A program made the position numbers and the translations under genes. This document shows, one piece after another, positions 24,114 to 33,417 of a stretch of DNA of 64,000 nucleotides (the stretch's first letter is position 1; every line of letters begins with the position of its first letter). The DNA is taken from the NCBI RefSeq assembly GCF_009674565.1, contig NZ_WKJL01000017.1, positions 1 to 64,000 on the forward strand, written 5' to 3'. The notes beneath the pieces were generated by a model. That model was given only the letters and a program-made list of their open reading frames with translations. It was not told the DNA's origin and did not search any database. The stretch comes from Duganella aquatilis (GTDB lineage Bacteria > Pseudomonadota > Gammaproteobacteria > Burkholderiales > Burkholderiaceae_D).

Positions 24114-25783
24114 AACTCTTCCCACTCGCTGTCCGGCGCCTTGGCGCGCGGCGTTGCGGCGGCCGGCGCCGGTGCGATGCGCGCCGCCGGACGTGGCGCC
24201 GGCTTGAACGCCGGCGCCGACGCCTGCACCGCCGCCGCGCCCAGCTTGAACTGCGCCGACACGCCGGCCAGCGACGCCGCCTGATCCTGCATGCTGGCCG
24301 CCGCTGCCGCCGCCTGTTCCACCAGCGCCGCGTTCTGCTGCGTCATCTCATCCATCTGCGCGATCGCTTCGTTGACCTGATTGATGCCGATGCTCTGTTC
24401 CGAACTGGCGGCGGTGATCTCGCTCATGATGTCGGTAACGCGGCGCACGCTGGCCACCACTTCCTCCATCGTGCTGCCGGCCTGCTGCACCAGCTGCGCG
24501 CCGGCATCCACCTGCGACACCGAATTGTCGATCAGGGCCTTGATCTCCTTGGCCGCAGCCGCCGAGCGTTGCGCCAGGCCGCGCACTTCCGACGCCACCA
24601 CCGCGAAGCCGCGTCCCTGCTCGCCGGCGCGCGCCGCTTCCACCGCCGCATTCAGGGCCAGGATATTGGTCTGGAAGGCGATGCCGTCGATCACGCCGAT
24701 GATGTCGACGATCTTCTTGGCCGAGCTGTCGATGGCGCCCATGGTGTGCACCACCTGGCTGACGATGGCGCCGCCTTTCTCCGCCACTTCCGACGCGGCG
24801 TGCGCCAGCTTGTCGGCCTGGCGGGCGTTGTCGGCGTTCTGGCGCACGGTGGTGGTCAGTTCCTCCATCGACGCCGCAGTTTCCTCCAGCGCGCTGGCCT
24901 GCTGCTCGGTGCGGGCCGACAGGTCGTGGTTGCCGGCGGCGATTTCGCTCGACGCCAGCGCGATCGATTGCGCGCCGTGCTGCACGTCGCCGACCACTTT
25001 CACCAGTTCGTCGTTCATGCCTTTCAGTTCGCGCATCAGGTCACCGATCTGGTCGCGCGAGGCTACACCGAATTCGGTGGTCAGGTCGCCGCTGGCCACC
25101 GTGGTGGCGACGCCGATGGCCGATTCCAGCGGGCGGGTGATGCTGCGCGAGATCAGCGTCGCGCACACCGCGCCCAGCGCCACCAGCAGCACGCCGAGCG
25201 TGATGGTGAGGTTGATGCTGCGGGTGGTCGCGGCTTCGACGTCCTGCGCCATCTGGTCCAGCACCTTGCGTTCGTACTCCACCAGTTTCAGCATGCCTGC
25301 CTGGTAGGCCTCGGCCGACGGCGTGAAGCTGGTGCTGAAGATGCGCGCCGCGCCTTCGGCGTCGCCGGCCTTGTTGGCATCCATCAGCGCCTGCTTGGAC
25401 TCGACGAACTTGGCGCGCACACCCAGCGTGGCCTGGTAGATGGCCTTCTCGTCGTCGCTGCTGATCAGTTCGCCCATCTTGCGGTTCATGACGTTGCCCT
25501 TTTTCGAGCCTTCGGCCATGGTGTCGGCAAAGGTGGTGGCCAGCGAGGTGTCGGTGCTCTTGGCCATCATGATGGTGCGGGCGATGGTGACGGCGGTCTG
25601 GGTGTACCAGTCGGCGGCCAGACGCTCGCGCGCCAGCGGCTCGGCCATCATGCGCTTGGTGGCGTCGGCGTTCTGCACCGCGTTGCGCAGTGCAAACGCG
25701 GTGGAAATAATGGAAAGGACCAGGACAACGGCAAAGCCCAGCGACAGCCGGGCGCCGATGCGGATATTGGATAAGGAGGACAT
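24110..25783 (-). CDS. Methyl-accepting chemotaxis protein (first of a tandem pair)
   Basis: This 557-residue chemoreceptor has a membrane segment at about 10-30 (LSLGFAVVLVLSIISTAFAL) and a four-helix periplasmic domain (about 35-190). A second membrane segment lies near 192-212 (LTITLGVLLVALGAVCATLI), followed by HAMP (TRPLESAIGVATTVASGDL) and a long cytoplasmic hairpin. The hairpin tip contains FQTNILALNAAVEAARAGEQ, the CheA/CheW-binding region. The C-terminal tail ends SEWEEF, an xWxxF-type pentapeptide that in E. coli receptors recruits CheR/CheB. The next receptor (25886-27574) is its paralogue. The ligand is unknown. Confidence 0.96.
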   Translation of the reverse strand: MSSLSNIRIGARLSLGFAVVLVLSIISTAFALRNAVQNADATKRMMAEPLARERLAADWYTQTAVTIARTIMMAKSTDTSLATTFADTMAEGSKKGNVMNRKMGELISSDDEKAIYQATLGVRAKFVESKQALMDANKAGDAEGAARIFSTSFTPSAEAYQAGMLKLVEYERKVLDQMAQDVEAATTRSINLTITLGVLLVALGAVCATLISRSITRPLESAIGVATTVASGDLTTEFGVASRDQIGDLMRELKGMNDELVKVVGDVQHGAQSIALASSEIAAGNHDLSARTEQQASALEETAASMEELTTTVRQNADNARQADKLAHAASEVAEKGGAIVSQVVHTMGAIDSSAKKIVDIIGVIDGIAFQTNILALNAAVEAARAGEQGRGFAVVASEVRGLAQRSAAAAKEIKALIDNSVSQVDAGAQLVQQAGSTMEEVVASVRRVTDIMSEITAASSEQSIGINQVNEAIAQMDEMTQQNAALVEQAAAAAASMQDQAASLAGVSAQFKLGAAAVQASAPAFKPAPRPAARIAPAPAAATPRAKAPDSEWEEF

Positions 25784-25885
25784 GACCGGGGGAGGCCGAC
25801 AACGGCCTGTGATTATTGGTAACGCTCCCAGTATAGCTTTCTTTGTAATGAATTTACATGTAGAAACATTTTGTTACGGAAATAA

Positions 25886-27574
25886 TCAGAACTCTTGCCA
25901 ATCTTGCTCTGCGCCGACGGCGGCCGGTTTGCGCTCCGTTTTGGGGGCTTGCAGCCGGCCCTTGGCCGGCGCCGGCAGCGCGGCGCGTTGCGGCCGCGGC
26001 GCCAGCGCGGCCCGCATGCCGTCGTTACCCAGCTTGAACGATGCCGCCACGTCGGCCAGCCGGGTCGCCTGCTCCTGCATGCTGGCCGCCGCCGCTGCCG
26101 CCTGTTCGACCAGCGCGGCGTTCTGCTGCGTCACCTGGTCCATCTGCGTAATCGCCGTGTTGACCTGGTCGATGCCGATGCTTTGCTCGCTGCTGGCCGA
26201 GGTGATCTCGCCCATGATGTCGGTAACGCGGCGCACGCTGTTCACCACATCCTCCATGGTGCTGCCGGCCTGCTGCACCAGCTTGGAGCCGATGTCGACC
26301 TGCTCGACCGAATTGCCGATCAATTCCTTGATTTCCTTGGCGGCGCCGGCCGAGCGCTGCGCCAGGTTGCGCACCTCGGACGCCACCACGGCAAAGCCGC
26401 GTCCCTGTTCGCCGGCGCGCGCCGCTTCCACTGCGGCGTTGAGCGCCAGGATATTGGTCTGGAACGCGATGCCGTCGATGACGCCGATGATGTCGACAAT
26501 CTTGCGCGACGAATCGTTGATCGAGCCCATGGTGTTGACCACCTGGCCGACGATGGAGCCGCCTTTTTCCGCCACCTCGGACGCGGTGCGCGCCAGCTGG
26601 TTGGCCTGCCTGGCGTTCTCCGCATTCTGGCGCACGGTGGAAGTCAGCTCCTCCATCGACGACGCGGTTTCCTCCAGCGAGCTGGCTTGTTCCTCGGTGC
26701 GCTGCGACAGGTCCATATTGCCGGCGGCGATTTCGTTGGAGGCGGTGGCGATGGTGTTGGTGCCTTCCTGCACCTGGCTGACGACCGTGCGCAGCGAATC
26801 GTTCATGCCGCGCAGCGCCGTCATCAGGTCGCCGATTTCGTCCTTGTTGTGCTGCTGGTCGAACTGCGTGGTCAGGTCGCCGTTGGCCACGGTGGCGGCG
26901 ATGTCGACGGCGGAGCGCAGCGGCACCGTGATCGAGCGCGAGATGATCCATGCCGCGATCGAGCCGATGCCGACCATCAGCGCGGCCAGCAGCATCAGCA
27001 GCGCGTTGCTGCGGCTGTTGGCGGCGTCGATGGCGTGGGCGGTGTCGTCGATCGCCTGGCGCTGCATGGCGAGGAAGCTCTTGATGCGGTTCTGGTAAGC
27101 GTCGGCGGCGGGCGTGAAGGCGTCCTTGAACAGCTGTTCGCCCTTGACGCTGTCGCCGGCCTTGCGGGCGTTCATGACGTCGGTCTTGCCCTTCTGGTAC
27201 TTGGCGCGCAGATCGGTGATCTCTTCGAAAATCTTGCGTTCTTCGTCACTGGTCAGCAGCTCCTTGATCTGGCCGATCAACTCGCCGCCGCGCTTGGTGC
27301 TGGCGGCGATGACGTCGGCAAAGGTATCGGAGAGTTTTTCATCGGTGCTGCGGGCGATCAGCGCGGTGCGGGCGATGGCGGAGTAGGTCAGCACATACCA
27401 GTCGGCCACCAGGCGCTCCTTGGCGAGCGGCTTTTCCATCATGTCGCGCGTGGCCTGCGCCGTGGCGCGGGCGTTGACCAGGGCGACCGAGGTGGCGAGA
27501 ATGGCCAGCAGCAAAACCACGGCAAAACCGACAGCGAGACGTGTACCAATACGCAGTTGCGACAGGACATTCAT
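25886..27574 (-). CDS. Methyl-accepting chemotaxis protein (second of a tandem pair)
   Basis: This 562-residue chemoreceptor has the same plan as its neighbour: membrane segment about 10-30 (LAVGFAVVLLLAILATSVAL), four-helix periplasmic sensor, second membrane segment near 190-212 (ALLMLLAALMVGIGSIAAWI), HAMP and signalling hairpin with FQTNILALNAAVEAARAGEQ. It ends DWQEF, again an xWxxF CheR/CheB tether. ATG 27574 follows GGAGTG; ATG 27580 is too close to that site. The signalling domains of the two receptors are nearly identical, while the sensory domains differ more, as expected for a duplicated pair with separate ligands. Confidence 0.96.
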   Translation of the reverse strand: MNVLSQLRIGTRLAVGFAVVLLLAILATSVALVNARATAQATRDMMEKPLAKERLVADWYVLTYSAIARTALIARSTDEKLSDTFADVIAASTKRGGELIGQIKELLTSDEERKIFEEITDLRAKYQKGKTDVMNARKAGDSVKGEQLFKDAFTPAADAYQNRIKSFLAMQRQAIDDTAHAIDAANSRSNALLMLLAALMVGIGSIAAWIISRSITVPLRSAVDIAATVANGDLTTQFDQQHNKDEIGDLMTALRGMNDSLRTVVSQVQEGTNTIATASNEIAAGNMDLSQRTEEQASSLEETASSMEELTSTVRQNAENARQANQLARTASEVAEKGGSIVGQVVNTMGSINDSSRKIVDIIGVIDGIAFQTNILALNAAVEAARAGEQGRGFAVVASEVRNLAQRSAGAAKEIKELIGNSVEQVDIGSKLVQQAGSTMEDVVNSVRRVTDIMGEITSASSEQSIGIDQVNTAITQMDQVTQQNAALVEQAAAAAASMQEQATRLADVAASFKLGNDGMRAALAPRPQRAALPAPAKGRLQAPKTERKPAAVGAEQDWQEF

Positions 27575-27659
27575 GATCATCACTCCGAACAAGCATGCGG
27601 GATACAAGTATGCACCCGTCTTGCCGGCTGTGGATCACTTCGTTGCTTTTTGGGAACAG

Positions 27660-28745
27660 TCAGAAACTGGCGGCCTGTTTCAGATCGGGTTTTTCGCACC
27701 AGCGTGCGAAGGCCTCGGCCAGGCGTTCGCTCTCGCCGATGGCGTGCAGCCAGTCGCGGTTGCGGCGGTCGTGGTCCTGGCCGTAGACGGTGAAGTCCTT
27801 GCGGTCCGGCAGCTTGGCGTTCGGCAGCCGGCTGACGAAATCGGCGGAGGGCGAAACCAGGATCATGTTGTCGAGCGCCTCGTCGCGCGCGCGGCGCCAG
27901 GGCATGGACTTGTCCAGCCAGCCGGGCACGATGTGATCGCTGAAGTGCGGGTACAGCACCAGGCCGGGATCGCGCTGGTAGGGCAGGTGCAGGTGGTAAT
28001 CGATCAGGCCGCCGTCCCAGTAGGCGCCGTCGGGCGCGCCGGCGATGCCGGTCACCGCCTGCAGCACCAGCGGGATGGAGCCGGAGGCCAGCAGCGCATC
28101 GCGCAGATTGGCTTCGGTGAGGCCGACGAAGTGGCCGGCGAAGGCGTCGAAATCGTCGCGCAGCCAGCGCGCGTCATCGTGCTGGTTGTGGAACACCACG
28201 CGCTCCATCGACGCGGCGAGGCGCTTGCGCGACAGCGCGTTGCCGGCGGCGGCCAGCAGGAAGCCGGTCATCTCGCGCCAGCGCGCGCCGTTGGTGTTGC
28301 CCAATGCGCCGATGCCGCGCACGGCCAGCACGGAGACGTGGTGATGCGGATGATGGATGGCTTCGGCCGCGCGGCCATCGAGCAATTCATCCAGCAGCGC
28401 GCGGCAGGTTTGCGAAACGTAGGCGGGCGTGACCTTGTTTGGATAGCGCTGGTCGGCGTACAGGCGCGCCAGCCGCTTGTGCGCGGCCACCGGATCGTGG
28501 AACGCCGACGCCGCCATGCGCCAGGCGCCGATCGACGCGCCGACCAGCCGGCGCTGGCGCGGCGCATCCCTGAAGAAATCGCCGAACATCCAGCAATCGA
28601 GGCCGTTGAGGATCAAGCCCTTGGGACCGCCGGCGGCAGCGGGAACGATGGCGATATCGGCCGCCTGCACGCCCTCAGCAGCAATGCGCTGGCGTGCCCG
28701 CTGGCCGAGGCGGATAGTAATCGGAGAAGTCATAATCGTGTCCAT
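27660..28745 (-). CDS. Patatin-like phospholipase family protein
   Basis: This 361-residue protein has the Ser-Asp dyad of patatin-like lipases. The nucleophile motif is GASIG (LVGASIGAWRMAASAF), and the second motif is DGGLIDYH (YWDGGLIDYHLHLPY). The glycine-rich oxyanion segment is AAAGGPKGLILNGLD. Such enzymes cleave acyl esters of phospholipids; the substrate here is unknown. No signal peptide is seen, so it is probably cytosolic or membrane-associated. The start is ATG 28745 or 28733, neither with a good ribosome site. An 81-bp hairpin repeat ends four bases upstream of ATG 28745, between this gene and the efflux operon. Confidence 0.85.
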   Translation of the reverse strand: MDTIMTSPITIRLGQRARQRIAAEGVQAADIAIVPAAAGGPKGLILNGLDCWMFGDFFRDAPRQRRLVGASIGAWRMAASAFHDPVAAHKRLARLYADQRYPNKVTPAYVSQTCRALLDELLDGRAAEAIHHPHHHVSVLAVRGIGALGNTNGARWREMTGFLLAAAGNALSRKRLAASMERVVFHNQHDDARWLRDDFDAFAGHFVGLTEANLRDALLASGSIPLVLQAVTGIAGAPDGAYWDGGLIDYHLHLPYQRDPGLVLYPHFSDHIVPGWLDKSMPWRRARDEALDNMILVSPSADFVSRLPNAKLPDRKDFTVYGQDHDRRNRDWLHAIGESERLAEAFARWCEKPDLKQAASF

Positions 28746-28748
28746 AAA

Positions 28749-28829
28749 CCGGGGTCAGTTCTGCCAATCGCACACGGACCCAGCCGCTTAACGGCTGAGT
28801 CCGTGTGCGATTGGCAGAACTGACCCCGG
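28749..28829. repeat. 81-bp long hairpin repeat (copy D) with 31-bp perfect arms
   Basis: The arms 28749-28779 and 28799-28829 are perfect inverted copies beginning CCGGGGTCAG and ending GTGTGCG-type sequence. Inside them a second stem CAGCCG/CGGCTG (28781-28786, 28792-28797) continues the pairing around CTTAA with one mismatch. It lies three bases from the stop of the outer-membrane efflux gene. No T-run follows on the minus strand. The arms share GGGGTCAG with the other palindromic repeats but lack their TGCGGGT ends. Confidence 0.85.
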
Positions 28830-28832
28830 ATT

Positions 28833-30281
28833 TTACTTCAAGCCGCCGCCGAGGGAGCGGTACAGGTCGATGGCGGTGGTGGTGCGCAGCAGGCGCGCCT
28901 GCACCAGCGATTGCTGGGCGCTGAACAGCTCGCGCTGGGCGTCGAGCACGTCCAGCGTGCTGGCGACGCCGTTGTCGAAGCGCAGTTGCAGCAGCTTCAG
29001 CCGATCGGCCTGGGCATCCTGCACGGCGCGCTGGGCATTCACCTGTTCGCCCAGGTAGTCGCGCGCGGCCAGCGCGTCGGCTACTTCGCGGAACGCGGTC
29101 TGGATGGTTTTTTCGTAGTCGGCCACGGCGATGTTTTTGCGCACGTCGGTCAGCGTCAGGTTGGCGCTGTTGCGGCCGGCGTCGAAGATCGGCAGCGTCA
29201 GTTGCGGCGCGAACGACCAGCTGCCGGAGCCGCTGTCGAACAGGCCGCCCAGCGATGGACTGCTGCTGCCGATCGCCGCCGTCAGGCTGATGCGCGGGAA
29301 GAAGGCGGCGCGCGCGGCACCGATGTTGGCGTTGGCGGCTTTCAGGCGCTGCTCGGCGGCGCGGATGTCGGGACGGCGCGCCAGCAGGTCGGACGGCAGG
29401 CCTTCCGGCACGGCGTTCAATGCGTCGATCTGCTGGTCGCTGGGCATGGCGCCGGATGCGGCGGCGGTGGCCGGCTGGCCGACCAGCAGCGTCAGCGCGT
29501 TGTCGGCCTGCGCGCGCTGGCGGGCCAGCGTGAGCGCGGCGGCGCGCGCGGTTTCCATCAGCGTTTCGTTGGAGCGCAGGTCGAGCCGCGATGAGGCGCC
29601 CACTTCGGCGCGCTGCTGCGTGAGCTTGTAGGTGCGGGCGCGCGCTTCGTAGGTCTGTTGCGCCAGCGCGTATTGTTCGGCGTAGGCGCGCTCGGTGTAG
29701 TAGGCCTGCGCCACTTGCGCCACCAGCGCGATCTGCGCCGCCTGGCGCGCTTCGTCGGTGGCGAGGTAGCTTGCCAGCGTGGCGTCGCTCAGACTTTTCA
29801 CGCGACCGAAGAAGTCCAGCTCGAACGACGACACCGACACGCCGACGTCGTAACGCTTGCCGATGGTGCTCTGGCCGGTGGTCGACAGGAAGGCCGGCGT
29901 CTTGGCGCGCGTGTCGGTGGCGCCGAGGCTCACGTTGGGCAGGCGGTCGGCGGACTGGATGTTGTACAGCGCGCGCGCTTCCTCGATGCGCAGCGCGGCC
30001 GTGCGCAGGTCGCGGTTGTTGTCCAGCGCCGCGGCGATCAGCTGCTGCAGGCGCGTGTCGGTGAAGTAGTCGCGCCAGCCGGTATCGACGGCGGCTTTGG
30101 CGTCGGCCGGCAGCGGCAGGGGCAAGCTGGTGCGCGATGCGGCGCCGGCGCTGTCGGACGGGAAGGCCGCCGCCACCGGCGCGGCGGGACGCTCGTAGCT
30201 CGGCGCCAGCGAGCACGCGGACAGCAGCGCGGCGCAGGCCAGTGCGATGGGCTTAGTCATGGGTGTCATGGTGTTTGTCAT
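28833..30281 (-). CDS. RND efflux outer-membrane lipoprotein channel (NodT/OprM family)
   Basis: This 482-residue TolC-like channel forms the outer-membrane exit duct of the RND pump encoded upstream. A lipoprotein signal peptide is clear, with lipobox LLSAC giving a lipidated Cys. Two OEP repeats follow, with RIEEARALYNIQSADRLPNV, VSSFELDFFGRVKSL, DLLARRPDIRAAEQRLKAANANIGAARAAF split across the second half, and LQLRFDNGVASTLDVLDAQR near the end. The longest start, ATG 30281, overlaps the permease gene by 29 bases; ATG 30269 and ATG 30260 are alternatives, the last leaving an ideal short signal peptide. It is the third gene of the adaptor-permease-channel operon. Confidence 0.94.
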   Translation of the reverse strand: MTNTMTPMTKPIALACAALLSACSLAPSYERPAAPVAAAFPSDSAGAASRTSLPLPLPADAKAAVDTGWRDYFTDTRLQQLIAAALDNNRDLRTAALRIEEARALYNIQSADRLPNVSLGATDTRAKTPAFLSTTGQSTIGKRYDVGVSVSSFELDFFGRVKSLSDATLASYLATDEARQAAQIALVAQVAQAYYTERAYAEQYALAQQTYEARARTYKLTQQRAEVGASSRLDLRSNETLMETARAAALTLARQRAQADNALTLLVGQPATAAASGAMPSDQQIDALNAVPEGLPSDLLARRPDIRAAEQRLKAANANIGAARAAFFPRISLTAAIGSSSPSLGGLFDSGSGSWSFAPQLTLPIFDAGRNSANLTLTDVRKNIAVADYEKTIQTAFREVADALAARDYLGEQVNAQRAVQDAQADRLKLLQLRFDNGVASTLDVLDAQRELFSAQQSLVQARLLRTTTAIDLYRSLGGGLK

Positions 30282-33200
30282 TCAGTTCATGTGCGGCCAG
30301 TTTGCGCTGGCGTTCGCTGCCCTTGAAGATTTTGCGGATGACGACAAAGAACACCGGCACCAGGAACACCGCCAGCACGGTCGCCGTGATCATCCCGCCC
30401 ATCACGCCGGTGCCGATGGCGCGCTGGCTGGCCGATCCCGCGCCGGTGGCGATCACCAGCGGCAGCACGCCGAGGATGAAGGCCAGCGAGGTCATGATGA
30501 TGGGACGGAAGCGCAGGTGCACCGCCTCCAGCGTCGCTTCGATCAGTCCCTTGCCTTGCGCCTGCAGGTCTTTGGCGAACTCGATGATCAGGATCGCGTT
30601 CTTCGCCGACAGGCCGATGATGGCGATCAGGCCGACCTTGAAGTAGACGTCGTTCGGCAGGCCGCGCAGATGCGCGCCGAGCAGCGCGCCCAGCACGCCG
30701 AGCGGCACCACCAGCAGCACGGCGATCGGAATCGATTCGCTTTCATACAGCGCCGCCAGCACCAGGAAGGCCGCCAGCAGCGACAGCGCAAACAGCATCG
30801 GCGCCTGCGAGCCGGAGGTTTTCTCTTCCAGCGACTGGCCGGTCCATTCGATGCCGAAGCCTGGCGGCAGCTGTTCCGCCAGGTGTTCCAGTTCCGCCAT
30901 CGCCTCGCCGCTGGAACGGCCCGGCGCGGCGTCGCCGGTCAGCTTGATGGCCGGGTAGCCGTTGTAGCGCACCAGTTGCACCGGGCCCTGTATCCAGTGC
31001 GAGGTGGCGAACGAGGAGAACGGCACCATGGTGCCGCTGGCACTGCGCGCGTTGAGCTGCATGATGTCCTGCGGCTGCAGCCGGCGCGGCGCGTCGGCCT
31101 GCACGATCACGCGCTGCTGCCGCCCGCTGCTGGCAAAGTCGTTGACATAGGAGGAGCCGAGCGCGGTCGACATCATGGCGTTGATGTCGGCGAAGGAGAC
31201 GCCCAGCGCATTGGCCTTCTCGCGGTCGATGTCGACTTGCAGCTGCGGCGCGTCTTCCAGACCTTCGGGACGCACGCCTTTCAGGATCGGACTCTTGGCG
31301 GCAAGGCCCAGCAACTGGTTGCGTGCGGCGATCAGCGCGTCGTGGCCTTGCGCGCTGCGGTCCTGCAGGCGCGCGGTGATGCCGGTGGCGTTGCCCAGCT
31401 CGCGGATCGGCGGAGGGCTGAGCGGGAAGATGATCGCATCCGGAATGCCGGACAGCGCCCCCATCGCGCGCTGCGCAATCGCCTGCGCCGAGTCTTCCGC
31501 CCCGCGTTCCTTCCAGTCCTTCAGCGGAATGAACACCAGGCCCGCGTTCTGGCCGTTGCCGGAGAACGAGAAGCCCGCCACCGCGATGGTGCGTGCCACG
31601 GCGGGCTGCTTGCGGAAGTAGGCGTCGGCCTGCGCCAGCACGGCCTGCGTGCGCGCGGTCGATGCGCCGGCCGGCAGCTGGACGTTGGCGATCAAGTAGC
31701 CCTGGTCTTCGTTCGGCAGGAAGGAGGAGGGCAGCTTGACGTACAGCCAGCCCACCACGCCGCACAGCAGCGCGAAGATGATCAGGTAACGGCCGGTGCG
31801 CTTGAGGATCCTGGCGATCACGCCCTGGTAGCCGGTCGCCGTCACCGCGAACTTGCGGTTGAACCAGCCGAAGAAGCCTTTCTTCTCGTTGTGATGTCCC
31901 GCTTCCACCGGCTTGAGCATGGTGGCGCACAGGGCCGGCGTCAGGGTCAGCGCCATCAGCGCGGAGAACAGCATGGCCGACACCATCGCCAGCGAGAACT
32001 GGCGGTAGATCGCACCGACCGCACCGCCAAAGAAAGCCATCGGGATGAACACGGCGATCAGCACCAGCGTGATGCCGATGATGGCGCCGGTGATCTGCTC
32101 CATGGCCTTGCGCGTGGCGTCGCGCGGCGACAGGCCTTCCTCGCTCATGATGCGTTCGACGTTTTCCACCACCACGATGGCGTCATCGACCAGGATGCCG
32201 ATCGCCAGCACCATGCCGAACATGGTCAGCACGTTGATGGAGAAGCCGAACAGCTGCATGGCGGCGAAGGTGCCCATCAGCGCCACCGGCACGACGATGG
32301 TCGGGATCAGCGTGTAGCGGATGTTTTGCAGGAACAGGTACATCACCAGGAACACCAGCACCACCGCTTCCAGCAGCGTCTTGACCACTTCCTCGATCGA
32401 GATCTTGACGAACAGCGAGGTGTCGTAAGGGATGGTGTACTTCACGCCAGGCGGGAAGTATTTCGCCAGCTGGTCCATCTTCTCCTTGACGGCGGTGGCG
32501 GTTTGCAGCGCGTTGCCGGTCAGGGACAGCTGGACCGCAATCGCGGAGAACGGCGCGCCGTTCAGCCGGGCGCTGATGTTGAAGCTGGCGCCACCCATCT
32601 CGACGCGCGCCACGTCCTTCAGCCGCACCAGCGAGCCGTTGGGATTGGCGCGCAGGACGATCTGGCCGAATTCGGTGGTGGACGACAGCTGGCCGGTGAC
32701 CACGATGGGCGCGGAGTAGGTCTGGCTGGCGGGGCTGGGTAAATCGCCCAGCGTGCCGGAGGTGACCTGCGCGTTCTGCGCGCGGATGGCGGCGGTGACG
32801 TCGGCCATGGTCATCTTCAGTCCGATCAGCTTGACCGGATCGACCCACACGCGCATGGCGCGCTCGGTGCCGAACAACTGCGCCTGACCAACGCCGGGAA
32901 TGCGCTTGATTTCGTTGACGACGTTGCGCGCCAGGTAGTCGCCCAGGCCGGTCGGATCGAGGCGGCCGTCGGTCGAGGTCAGGCCGACGAACATCAGGAT
33001 GTTGGAGCGCGCCTTGTTGACCTGCACGCCCTGTTGCGTGACGGCGGCCGGCAGCCGCGATTCAACGCGCTTGATGCGGTTCTGCACGTCGACCGACGCC
33101 AGGTCGGGATTGGTGCCGGGGACGAAGGTGACGGTGATGGTGACCGAACCACTGGCCTCGCTGGACGATTCGACGTATTGCAGGCCGTCGGCGCCATTCA

Positions 33201-33405
33201 TCTCCTGCTCGATGACGCTGGTGACGGCGTCGTCCAGCACCTGCGCGGTGGCGCCGGGATAGGTGGCGGTGATGACGATGGACGGCGGCGCGATGGTCGG
33301 ATACTGCGCCACCGGCAGCACGGTGATCGCCAGCATGCCGCCCAGCAGGATGAACAGCGCGATCACCCACGCGAATACCGGGCGGTCGATGAAGAACTTG
33401 GCCAT
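30253..33405 (-). CDS. RND multidrug efflux permease (HAE1, AcrB/MexB type)
   Basis: This 1050-residue inner-membrane proton/drug antiporter exports hydrophobic compounds from the periplasm and inner membrane. It begins MAKFFIDRPVFAWVIALFI, the classic HAE1 start. The proton-relay pair in TM4 is present (GILVDDAIVVVENVERIMSE), and TM segments plus two large periplasmic loops are repeated in each half. FFGGAVGAIYRQFS and RFRPIIMTSLAFILGVLPL are also typical. The length matches AcrB/MexB. GGGAGCC precedes ATG 33405. It lies 12 bases after the adaptor gene and overlaps the channel gene, indicating a single operon. No TetR or other local repressor is adjacent. Confidence 0.97.
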   Translation of the reverse strand: MAKFFIDRPVFAWVIALFILLGGMLAITVLPVAQYPTIAPPSIVITATYPGATAQVLDDAVTSVIEQEMNGADGLQYVESSSEASGSVTITVTFVPGTNPDLASVDVQNRIKRVESRLPAAVTQQGVQVNKARSNILMFVGLTSTDGRLDPTGLGDYLARNVVNEIKRIPGVGQAQLFGTERAMRVWVDPVKLIGLKMTMADVTAAIRAQNAQVTSGTLGDLPSPASQTYSAPIVVTGQLSSTTEFGQIVLRANPNGSLVRLKDVARVEMGGASFNISARLNGAPFSAIAVQLSLTGNALQTATAVKEKMDQLAKYFPPGVKYTIPYDTSLFVKISIEEVVKTLLEAVVLVFLVMYLFLQNIRYTLIPTIVVPVALMGTFAAMQLFGFSINVLTMFGMVLAIGILVDDAIVVVENVERIMSEEGLSPRDATRKAMEQITGAIIGITLVLIAVFIPMAFFGGAVGAIYRQFSLAMVSAMLFSALMALTLTPALCATMLKPVEAGHHNEKKGFFGWFNRKFAVTATGYQGVIARILKRTGRYLIIFALLCGVVGWLYVKLPSSFLPNEDQGYLIANVQLPAGASTARTQAVLAQADAYFRKQPAVARTIAVAGFSFSGNGQNAGLVFIPLKDWKERGAEDSAQAIAQRAMGALSGIPDAIIFPLSPPPIRELGNATGITARLQDRSAQGHDALIAARNQLLGLAAKSPILKGVRPEGLEDAPQLQVDIDREKANALGVSFADINAMMSTALGSSYVNDFASSGRQQRVIVQADAPRRLQPQDIMQLNARSASGTMVPFSSFATSHWIQGPVQLVRYNGYPAIKLTGDAAPGRSSGEAMAELEHLAEQLPPGFGIEWTGQSLEEKTSGSQAPMLFALSLLAAFLVLAALYESESIPIAVLLVVPLGVLGALLGAHLRGLPNDVYFKVGLIAIIGLSAKNAILIIEFAKDLQAQGKGLIEATLEAVHLRFRPIIMTSLAFILGVLPLVIATGAGSASQRAIGTGVMGGMITATVLAVFLVPVFFVVIRKIFKGSERQRKLAAHELNDKHHDTHD

Positions 33406-33417
33406 TGTGGCTCCCGG

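Noticed and set aside
25784..25885. A sigma-28 promoter before the first chemoreceptor gene
   Set aside because: TAAA with a suitably spaced GC is present, but the rest of the -10 element does not match GCCGATAA.
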